A stretch of DNA of 6,334 nt from Candidatus Heimdallarchaeota archaeon (GTDB taxonomy: Archaea > Asgardarchaeota > Heimdallarchaeia > Heimdallarchaeales > Heimdallarchaeaceae), in contig JAUVXQ010000074.1 in assembly GCA_030603505.1 (NCBI GenBank), positions 1 through 6,334 of the forward strand, read 5' to 3'. Below are positions 1-4,427 of this stretch, piece after piece. The notes below the pieces were generated by a model. The model had not been told where the DNA came from, made no database searches, and was given only the letters and a program-made list of their open reading frames with translations. Each line of letters starts with the position of its first letter. The first letter of the stretch is position 1. Made by a program: the position numbers and the translations under genes.

Positions 1-1
1 C

Positions 2-727
2 GAAATAGGTACAGAAGTTATTTTCAAATATATTGAGTCAAAAGAACACCTTACTTTTCCTCCACATCGGCTTAATGAGTCAACACTTCTCCAATATATG
101 GAAGTTGAAAAAATAGGTACAAAAGCGACAAGAGCTGAAATAATCCAAACCTTGTTCGACAGAGGATATATAAGTGGCAAGGAAATAATGCCTACCCCTC
201 TAGGAATATCAGTAGTTAACGTATTACAAGAACAATATCCTATACTAGTTAAATCGGAAATGACTCGTAATCTAGAACAAATTATGGAAGATGTTCAAAA
301 TGAAAATAAAGATATTCAAGGTACAATTTTGTCTATAAAGAGAGAACTGAAGGACCTTCTAGAGCTTTTTCATCAAAAAGAAACGGAAATAGGTCTTGCT
401 TTATACAAAAATCTTCAGCTTTCTGAAAAATCAGATATAATTGTACTAGGTGAGTGTCAGCAATGCAAGAAAGGAGAACTAAGAATTATTAGATCAAAGA
501 AAACAAGAAAACGTTTTGTAGCTTGTTCATCATATTTTGACAAAGCCATAGTTTGTAGTGTTACTTTTCCAGTTCCAAATACTGGAACCATTAAATCTAC
601 AAAGAAAACGTGTATTCATGATGGTCTGCCAATAATTGAATGGCAAAAGGGAAGAAGAAAAATTTCAATGTGTATATCTCCTGATTGTCCTTCTAAGAAA
701 GAAGTTGAGAAAAATGAACAAAAATAA
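2..727 (+). CDS. topA: DNA topoisomerase I (type IA), C-terminal part, 5' truncated
   Basis: This is the last 241 residues of an archaeal type IA topoisomerase, which relaxes negatively supercoiled DNA by passing one strand through a transient single-strand break. The frame is open from base 2, so the start and the catalytic tyrosine lie left of the window. The family signature is seen early: a P-P-x-R-L-N-E-S-T-L-L stretch (about residues 20-30), then M-E-x-E-K-IGTKATRAEII (33-48) and PTPLG. A Glu/Lys-rich helical stretch follows. Two C-terminal zinc ribbons come next: C152-x2-C155 with C175 and C185, then C204-x-H206 with C224-x4-C229. A C-terminal ribbon pair fits topoisomerase I rather than reverse gyrase, whose zinc fingers lie at the N-terminus and within the topoisomerase module. 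The stop (725-727) overlaps the start of the next gene by 14 bases, suggesting an operon with translational coupling. Confidence 0.93.
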   Translation, partial: EIGTEVIFKYIESKEHLTFPPHRLNESTLLQYMEVEKIGTKATRAEIIQTLFDRGYISGKEIMPTPLGISVVNVLQEQYPILVKSEMTRNLEQIMEDVQNENKDIQGTILSIKRELKDLLELFHQKETEIGLALYKNLQLSEKSDIIVLGECQQCKKGELRIIRSKKTRKRFVACSSYFDKAIVCSVTFPVPNTGTIKSTKKTCIHDGLPIIEWQKGRRKISMCISPDCPSKKEVEKNEQK

Positions 728-953
728 ACAATGTCCAATTTGTAAAAAAGACATAGAAAACTTACAATCACAATATTGCAAGAATCATTCCAAAGCCAAA
801 AAAGAACTAAAAAAAGGATATGAAGCTTGGCTAAAGGCCTATGGATCCTTTTCTTGGGATGACTTTCTTCAAAAAATCTTGGATCTGGAAGGTTTGGCTG
901 GTGATTTTGTTAGAGAAATAACTCAACATGAATTCTATTTTTCCAATGAATGA
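714..953 (+). CDS. small zinc-motif protein of unknown function, overlapping topA
   Basis: A 79-residue protein. I chose ATG 714 because residues from there form a compact domain, and AGTTGA at 703-708 (one mismatch to AGGTGA) lies 5 bases upstream. The frame is open further left, to an ATG at 636, but those 26 extra codons lie wholly inside topA and read as a second frame of it. The N-terminus has C7-x2-C10 and C22-x2-H25, a likely single zinc site. It is followed by a Lys-rich helix, then a part rich in aromatics (Y-E-A-W-L-K-A-Y-G, then S-W-D-D-F-L) ending in acidic helices. It resembles small uncharacterised archaeal proteins I recall with a CxxC...CxxH head and a W-x-x-F-L motif, but I cannot confirm this. 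The 14-base overlap suggests co-translation with topoisomerase I. Its function is unknown; nucleic-acid or protein binding is only a guess. Confidence 0.85.
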   Translation: MNKNKQCPICKKDIENLQSQYCKNHSKAKKELKKGYEAWLKAYGSFSWDDFLQKILDLEGLAGDFVREITQHEFYFSNE

Positions 954-1006
954 TTAGATATTGAAGTTTTTTTAATAGATATGAATTATTTGCATATGAT
1001 TTGTTT
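954..1006. other. convergent intergenic gap between topA pair and glutaredoxin gene
   Basis: These 53 bases separate the two converging transcription units. The one clear feature is a run of seven T on the + strand at 967-973, 13 bases past the stop of the zinc-motif protein. No comparable T run is seen on the minus strand just past the glutaredoxin stop, so leftward transcripts may extend under the topA pair. Confidence 0.5.
966..973 (+). terminator. oligo-T terminator after the topA pair
   Basis: GTTTTTTT lies 13 bases after the TGA of the 79-residue gene. Archaeal RNA polymerase terminates at oligo-T on the non-template strand without needing a hairpin, so this is a reasonable end for the topA transcript. 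In AT-rich DNA a T7 run can also occur by chance. Confidence 0.45.
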
Positions 1007-1246
1007 TCAAGAAAAGAGCGCTGTATGGATTTGTTCCTTTTCTGGTAATCCCTCAATTTTAGTTTTTCCTACGAATATTGTAGGAAGTGAGGATACATTA
1101 TATCGATTTTCTGTCTTTATTTCTACACTCATGTAATTGAATAATCCTCCATACTCACTTAGAACATTCTTTAATATGTTCTCTGCGATATTACAATATG
1201 GACAATCTTCGGTAGTGTAGAGTACTATCTCTTTCATTTCATACAT
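1007..1246 (-). CDS. glutaredoxin/thioredoxin-like protein
   Basis: A 79-residue thioredoxin-fold protein, the normal size for a minimal archaeal glutaredoxin-like protein. The first strand (KEIVLYTT) leads into the redox pair C15-P-Y-C18 at the start of helix 1. The cis-proline is P55 in S-S-L-P-T-I-F-V, followed by a G66-L-P stretch. These support a cytosolic thiol-disulfide oxidoreductase. The CPYC motif is glutaredoxin-type, but small archaeal proteins of this kind are often reduced by thioredoxin reductase-like enzymes rather than glutathione. The start may be ATG 1246 or ATG 1237 (residue 4). No Shine-Dalgarno site is seen for either. A TATA-like stretch lies about 26 bases above the second, which would suit a leaderless mRNA starting MKEIV. 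It is the last gene of a leftward trio, 105 bases after the MazG gene. Confidence 0.88.
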   Translation of the reverse strand: MYEMKEIVLYTTEDCPYCNIAENILKNVLSEYGGLFNYMSVEIKTENRYNVSSLPTIFVGKTKIEGLPEKEQIHTALFS

Positions 1247-1257
1247 TTTCTTTGTTT

Positions 1258-1270
1258 CTATATTAAAAAA
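1258..1270 (-). promoter_or_regulatory. putative TATA box for the glutaredoxin gene
   Basis: On the minus strand this reads TTTTTTAATATAG. Its centre is about 26 bases upstream of ATG 1237 and about 18 upstream of ATG 1246. Archaeal TATA boxes sit about 25-30 bases before the transcript start, so the spacing fits a leaderless transcript beginning at ATG 1237. This rests on composition and spacing only. Confidence 0.35.
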
Positions 1271-1351
1271 GCAACAAAAATTTTGGGACTAGCTCAGATG
1301 TTATGCTAATATTACATCAATATTCTGTTGTTAAATTAAGTGAAAAAGTAG

Positions 1352-1645
1352 TTATATTGAGTCACAACTACAAGGGCTATTTTTACATTTAGGGCAAGAG
1401 TTGGAGTATTTATGTATAAAACTTTCCTCAACGTTTATTCCTGCTATATTAGCTATACTCAAAGTCCATGCTATAATATCAACAATTTCTTCAGTTATTT
1501 TTTCTTTATCTTGTAGTAATATAGCTTCCGAAAGCTCACCTACTTCTTCTACAAGTTTCAAAACAGTTTTTTCCAAACCTCGTTTGAGATCTTTATCCAA
1601 ATATAATTTTTTCATTAATCCTTGATAATAGAGAATGATGTTCAC
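1352..1645 (-). CDS. MazG-like nucleotide pyrophosphohydrolase with Cys-rich tail
   Basis: A 97-residue all-alpha NTP pyrophosphatase of the MazG superfamily, which hydrolyses nucleoside triphosphates to monophosphate and pyrophosphate, commonly as pool cleaning. The Mg-binding motif is seen as E33-E34-x2-E37 (LVEEVGELSEA) and E53-x2-D56 (EEIVD), the expected E-x2-E...E-x2-D pattern. The tail carries C84-x2-C87 with C92-x-C94, a probable metal site that I recall from archaeal single-domain members. The start is GTG 1645: there is an in-frame stop at 1654-1652, and residues 1-20 (YYQGLMKKLYLDKDLKRG) look like the usual first helix. AAGGGG lies almost against the GTG, too close for a normal ribosome site. 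ATG 1615 (residue 11), with AAGGA 3 bases upstream, is the alternative. It starts 25 bases after the Sec61-beta stop, so the two are probably co-transcribed. Substrate is not predictable. Confidence 0.88.
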   Translation of the reverse strand: MNIILYYQGLMKKLYLDKDLKRGLEKTVLKLVEEVGELSEAILLQDKEKITEEIVDIIAWTLSIANIAGINVEESFIHKYSNSCPKCKNSPCSCDSI

Positions 1646-1670
1646 ACCCCTTTATGACAAAACAAGATAA

Positions 1671-1853
1671 TTAATAGACAATATTACCAACAAGTACAGC
1701 GACAATCAGGATAAGGCAGAAAGCAACAACGTACCAAGGACCAATTTTTACACCTGGTAAATCTTCATCGTAATATCTCATTAAACCTGCACCTGTTGCA
1801 GGCATTGGACTTGTATCTCTCTTTTTTTTCTGTCCTCGAGAACTTCTGCTCAT
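1671..1853 (-). CDS. secG: Sec61-beta / archaeal SecG-type protein translocase subunit
   Basis: A 60-residue single-span membrane protein, the beta subunit of the SecY (Sec61) protein-conducting channel. A basic cytosolic N-terminus (S-R-G-Q-K-K-K-R) is followed by the family signature MPATGAG and LMRYYDEDLPGVKIGP. One C-terminal transmembrane helix (about residues 39-58, YVVAFCLILIVAVLVGNIV) ends the chain, the standard tail-anchored layout. It is related to eukaryotic Sec61-beta, not to bacterial SecG, which has two spans. I chose ATG 1853; the frame also has a TTG at 1862, which would add only three residues. It is the first gene of the leftward trio and is divergent from the tRNA and DP1. 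SecY and SecE are not in the window. Confidence 0.95.
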   Translation of the reverse strand: MSRSSRGQKKKRDTSPMPATGAGLMRYYDEDLPGVKIGPWYVVAFCLILIVAVLVGNIVY

Positions 1854-2023
1854 AATTATCAATTGCGTTTTAAAATAGAGATATATATTATTTTTTATCG
1901 TATACTTCTCCTCTAAATAACTAACAATGTAAAAGAATTTAAATCAACGTTAATAATTGACAAAGGAAACCAACCAACAAAAAATTTAAGATATCATTAA
2001 TTTCAAAGAAAGATAATACTGCT
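1854..2023. promoter_or_regulatory. divergent intergenic region between Sec61-beta and tRNA-Arg
   Basis: About 170 AT-rich bases without a coding frame. Leftward, TATATAT at 1882-1888, with an A-rich stretch before it (minus-strand GATAAAAAATAAT), is a good TATA/BRE candidate for Sec61-beta. It would place the transcript start near 1860, giving a very short leader. Rightward, AAATTTAAG near 1982-1990 behind an A-rich stretch is a possible tRNA promoter element about 35-40 bases before the mature 5' end. Nothing else is recognised here. Confidence 0.45.
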
Positions 2024-2100
2024 GACCCCGTAGCTCAGCTGGATAGAGCACCAGCCTTCTAAGTTGGGAGTCGCGCGTTCGAATCGCGTCGGGGTCGCCA
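2024..2100 (+). tRNA. tRNA-Arg (anticodon UCU), CCA encoded
   Basis: A full cloverleaf can be drawn. The acceptor stem is GACCCCG (2024-2030) with CGGGGTC (2090-2096), seven pairs, then discriminator G2097 and an encoded CCA (2098-2100). The D arm is GCTC (2033-2036) with GAGC (2046-2049). The anticodon stem is CCAGC/GTTGG (2051-2055, 2063-2067, one G-U). The seven-base loop CTTCTAA gives anticodon TCT at 2058-2060, which reads AGA and AGG arginine codons, the sort favoured in this AT-rich genome. The variable loop is five bases (2068-2072). The T arm is GCGCG/CGCGT around TTCGAAT. No intron is present. It lies 53 bases upstream of the DP1 start, on the same strand. Confidence 0.97.
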
Positions 2101-2114
2101 TCTATTTTCTCTAC

Positions 2115-2130
2115 AAAACATTTATGTTTT
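2115..2130 (+). repeat. 16-base inverted repeat between tRNA-Arg and DP1
   Basis: AAAACAT (2115-2121) and ATGTTTT (2124-2130) are perfect 7-base complementary arms around a TT centre. The site begins 15 bases after the tRNA CCA and ends 23 bases before the DP1 ATG. It could be an operator, or a weak hairpin with a T run acting in tRNA 3' processing or termination. The arms are AT-rich, so chance is not excluded. Confidence 0.5.
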
Positions 2131-2153
2131 CATGAAATCTAAGGTGTTTGTTC

Positions 2154-3731
2154 ATGACTCCATCTAGGAAAATCAGAGAATTATATGCTGAAGGTTACCA
2201 ACTGACTCCAGAGGCCTATGATTATCTAAATAGTTTGCAAGAAGTAGAGAATGTTATTGACAAGATTCTTGATTCAAAACTAAGCAAAGCTATTCTTTCT
2301 ATTGAGGATATCGATGAGTTTCTCAATGAAGACATAATTAAAAAGGAGGAAATTTTGGAACAGACTCTCCTGAAAAAGGAAGAAACTAAAAAACAAGAAC
2401 AAGAAATACAACCAGTTCAAGAAAAGAAAAAAACAAAGGAAGAAGAAGTGAAATCAGAAATTAAGGTAGAAACAAAATCAAGAAGAGAAAAAATATCTTC
2501 AGATTTGGAAATCATTTTTTCTCCAGAAATACAGAAATCTGTTGCAACAGCTGCAAATTTTCGAAACTACTTTAAGAGCCGATTTCAATCAATTAATACA
2601 TTATTTTTAAAACGAAGAGATATAACTAATAGAGTTACCACAAACGACTTAATTCCCAATCGCAATCAAGATAAGATTTCACTAGTAGCAATGGTAACGA
2701 AAGTACATAAAACGAGAGGAGGAACAGTTATTCTTGATTTGGAAGATCCATCAGGTATTATAACGGGAATCATCTATAAATCAAAACAAGACTTGATAGC
2801 TAAATCAGAATTCATACTCGAAGATTCTGTACTTTGCTTTACTGGTAATTGGTGGAAGGATAGATTAAGTGTAGATGATGTCCTTTGGCCTGATATTCCC
2901 TCTCACAAATCAAATTTTGCTTATGATGACGTATATGCTTTATTCATTTCAGATATCCATGTGGGGTCAAAAAATTTCTCTGAAAAATTATTTCTGCGTG
3001 CTATTAAGTTTGTTAATGGGAAACTTGAAAGTGAAAAACTTAATGAGATTGGTAGGAAAATTAAGTATCTTTTAGTTGGTGGTGATGTTGTTGATGGAGT
3101 TGGTGTTTATCCAGGACAAATGGAAGATCTAGCGCAAGATAACATTCGTTTACAATACCAGACTGCTGCATATTACTTCGAACAGGTACGTGATGATGTT
3201 GAAATCATCATCATACCTGGAAATCATGATGGTGCAAGAGCTGCTGAACCACAAACCCCAATTCAAAGAGATTTCGCTCCTGATTTTTATGGAATTGATA
3301 ATATTCATCTTTTAGGAAGCCCTTGTTATCTAAAAGCACACAATGTGGAAATTATGATGCACCATGGAAATTCTATATTAGATATAAATGCAGCAATTCC
3401 TGCAATATCACATGAAACCTCAATACCAGCAATGGTTAGAATGTTGGAAAATCGTCATTTAGCTCCTATTTATGGGAAAAGAACACCAATTGCTCCAGAA
3501 TCAGAGGATCGGTTAGTTATTTCGAGAGTACCAGATATCTTTCAAACAGGTCACACCCATATTGCGGGAGATGATACATACAAAGGTGTCACTCTTATAA
3601 ATTCAGGAACTTTTCAATATCAAACTAGTTATCAAAAAAGTATGAATATTAATCCAACAGCTGGTTTAACATATTTTATCAACTTAAAATTATTACAAAG
3701 AACCCAAATAAATTTTCAAGAAATGAAATAG
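2154..3731 (+). CDS. polB: DNA polymerase II (PolD) small subunit DP1, 3'-5' exonuclease
   Basis: A 525-residue small subunit of the archaeal replicative polymerase PolD. It pairs with DP2 (not in the window) and supplies proofreading 3'-5' exonuclease activity. ATG 2154 is chosen because AGGTG (2142-2146) lies 7 bases upstream; a TTG at 2148 in frame is too close to that site. Residues 1-60 form a small helical N-terminal domain, then a Lys/Glu-rich linker (about 60-115). An OB-fold follows (about 173-250, ISLVAMVTKVH...GTVILDLEDPSG). The Mre11-like phosphoesterase domain (about 260-515) has every metal-binding motif intact: D267-I-H269, G-D311-x2-D314, G-N357-H358-D359, H403-H404-G and G-H467-T-H469. 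The active site therefore looks functional, unlike eukaryotic B-subunits, which have lost it. The gene follows tRNA-Arg and converges on the roadblock gene. Confidence 0.96.
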   Translation: MTPSRKIRELYAEGYQLTPEAYDYLNSLQEVENVIDKILDSKLSKAILSIEDIDEFLNEDIIKKEEILEQTLLKKEETKKQEQEIQPVQEKKKTKEEEVKSEIKVETKSRREKISSDLEIIFSPEIQKSVATAANFRNYFKSRFQSINTLFLKRRDITNRVTTNDLIPNRNQDKISLVAMVTKVHKTRGGTVILDLEDPSGIITGIIYKSKQDLIAKSEFILEDSVLCFTGNWWKDRLSVDDVLWPDIPSHKSNFAYDDVYALFISDIHVGSKNFSEKLFLRAIKFVNGKLESEKLNEIGRKIKYLLVGGDVVDGVGVYPGQMEDLAQDNIRLQYQTAAYYFEQVRDDVEIIIIPGNHDGARAAEPQTPIQRDFAPDFYGIDNIHLLGSPCYLKAHNVEIMMHHGNSILDINAAIPAISHETSIPAMVRMLENRHLAPIYGKRTPIAPESEDRLVISRVPDIFQTGHTHIAGDDTYKGVTLINSGTFQYQTSYQKSMNINPTAGLTYFINLKLLQRTQINFQEMK

Positions 3732-3754
3732 ATGTAAAAGATGTCGTTTCATTA
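3732..3754. other. 23-base convergent gap between DP1 and roadblock gene
   Basis: The stops of DP1 (TAG 3729-3731) and of the roadblock gene (minus-strand TAA at 3757-3755) are only 23 bases apart. No oligo-T run of useful length lies in the gap on either strand, so the two 3' ends very likely overlap as antisense RNA. Confidence 0.6.
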
Positions 3755-4165
3755 TTATATGTGTAGTTCGTCTTCATCAATCTGAACATACGATAATATG
3801 TCCGCTATTGTAGGTGCATGATTTGATAATACTGCAATTGCGTTTTTGAATTCCTCAATATCACTAGTTCCCCCAACTAGATGAAAATCTCCTATAGATT
3901 TGAGAATTAGAAAACCGTTCTTTCCACGAACCATCACATCATTTATTGGGGCATAAGATAGTCTTTCAAGTGCTAATCTTGCAGCTGCCACAAGTGCTGC
4001 TCCAATTGCTGAAAGTTCTGTTGAATTTGCAGTTTTATCTCCAGCGTAAAAAGCCACCCTGTCTCCTGTTGCTGTCAAAATAGCAAGAGCTTCTAATTTT
4101 GCTTCTTGTGTAATATCTTTTAACTCTTTGGCCAGTGCATATGCGATTTTTCTTTCAAGTCTCAT
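3755..4165 (-). CDS. roadblock/LC7 domain protein
   Basis: A 136-residue single-domain protein of the roadblock/LC7 (MglB-like) family. These alpha-beta proteins dimerise and bind small Ras-like GTPases as regulators or scaffolds, in the cytoplasm or at membranes. The fold is seen as an N-terminal helix (about 3-20) and a first strand A-L-A-I-L-T-A-T-G-D-R-V-A-F-Y (25-40). A long Ala-rich helix follows (S-A-I-G-A-A-L-V-A-A-A-R-L-A-L-E-R-L), then strands D-V-M-V-R-G, G-F-L-I-L-K-S and D-F-H-L-V-G-G. A C-terminal helix and an acidic tail (D-E-D-E-L) end the chain. The start ATG 4165 has GTGAT 10 bases upstream. Such proteins are numerous in Asgard archaea alongside many small GTPases, but no GTPase gene is nearby. 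It is divergent from STT3 and convergent with DP1; its partner is unknown. Confidence 0.88.
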   Translation of the reverse strand: MRLERKIAYALAKELKDITQEAKLEALAILTATGDRVAFYAGDKTANSTELSAIGAALVAAARLALERLSYAPINDVMVRGKNGFLILKSIGDFHLVGGTSDIEEFKNAIAVLSNHAPTIADILSYVQIDEDELHI

Positions 4166-4263
4166 TAATATCTAAATCACTTTAACCACAAATTAAGTTA
4201 ATTAATGTTACTATGCTATTAATTAAAATAAGAAAATTAAAGATAAGGTAAGCTGCTAATTCC

Positions 4264-4331
4264 TCCACTTTAAGCGTTTTTCCTATTTTTTTTTCACACT
4301 ATCAGAATTTTTGTCGCGAAATTAAAGTGGA
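4264..4331. repeat. perfect 10-base inverted repeat, arms 48 bases apart
   Basis: TCCACTTTAA (4264-4273) and TTAAAGTGGA (4322-4331) are exact reverse complements. They include the less AT-rich core CCACTTT, so they are less likely to be chance than the AT-only repeats nearby. The arms flank a T9 tract. They may be two half-sites for one DNA-binding protein, or the base of a long hairpin if the region is transcribed. Confidence 0.6.
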
Positions 4332-4365
4332 AAAGACTTTCCATAAGTAATATTTTTAAACGCTT
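4272..4365. repeat. second inverted repeat AAGCGTTT / AAACGCTT
   Basis: AAGCGTTT (4272-4279) and AAACGCTT (4358-4365) are exact reverse complements 78 bases apart. The left copy overlaps the end of the TCCACTTTAA arm by two bases. The right copy overlaps the putative STT3 TATA box (4353-4360) by three bases, the position expected of a repressor site. The two repeat pairs cross rather than nest. Confidence 0.5.
4353..4360 (+). promoter_or_regulatory. putative TATA box for STT3
   Basis: TTTTTAAA, preceded by the purine-containing stretch GTAATA, would place the transcript start near 4383 and give a leader of about 45 bases carrying the ribosome site. This is called from composition and spacing only. 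Confidence 0.45.
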
Positions 4366-4415
4366 TTCTTTATTCAACTTCAATAAGAGATTACCAAGCT
4401 TATGTAACAAGTTAT

Positions 4416-4421
4416 AGGTGA
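4416..4421 (+). promoter_or_regulatory. strong ribosome binding site of STT3
   Basis: AGGTGA lies 6 bases before ATG 4428 and matches the archaeal 16S rRNA anti-Shine-Dalgarno consensus GGAGGTGA over six bases. It fixes the start of STT3 firmly. Confidence 0.8.
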
Positions 4422-4427
4422 GATTCA

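Larger units (their letters stand above)
4166..4427. promoter_or_regulatory. divergent intergenic region with inverted repeats and promoters
   Basis: 262 bases without a coding frame. Leftward, minus-strand TATTTTAATTAATAG (4230-4216) is a TATA candidate for the roadblock gene, followed by GTGAT (4180-4176) as its ribosome site. Rightward are the STT3 TATA box and AGGTGA site, listed separately. The middle part holds two pairs of inverted repeats, a short hairpin (GGAAA 4329-4333 with TTTCC 4338-4342, loop AGAC) and a run of nine T at 4286-4294. I see no tRNA, C/D box or other known RNA here. Confidence 0.55.

Noticed and set aside
636..713. Longer N-terminal start (ATG 636) for the 79-residue zinc protein
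   Set aside because: The extra 26 codons lie wholly inside the topA zinc-ribbon coding sequence and encode no recognisable domain; ATG 714 has a better ribosome site and starts just before the CxxC motif.
1284..1310. tRNA-like stretch GGGACTAGCTCAGATG
   Set aside because: TAGCTCAG resembles a tRNA D-arm, but there is no matching GAGC, anticodon arm or TTCRANY T-loop downstream, so it is neither a tRNA nor a recognisable remnant.
1401..1625. Open frame of 74 codons on the + strand
   Set aside because: It is the reverse complement of the MazG-like gene, which has clear family motifs; the + frame product is Ser-rich without any domain.
1854..1862. TTG start for Sec61-beta adding three residues
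   Set aside because: ATG 1853 is a better start codon, and the added residues M-I-I are not part of the family pattern.
2148..2153. TTG start two codons upstream of the DP1 ATG
   Set aside because: It lies against the AGGTG ribosome site with no spacer; ATG 2154 has a normal 7-base spacer.
2875..3075. Open frame of 66 codons on the + strand
   Set aside because: It lies inside DP1 in another frame and has no motif.
4166..4427. Box C/D RNA, riboswitch or small peptide gene in the long intergenic region
   Set aside because: No TGATGA/CTGA box pairs and no recognisable riboswitch core are visible, and the longest ATG frames are only about a dozen codons.
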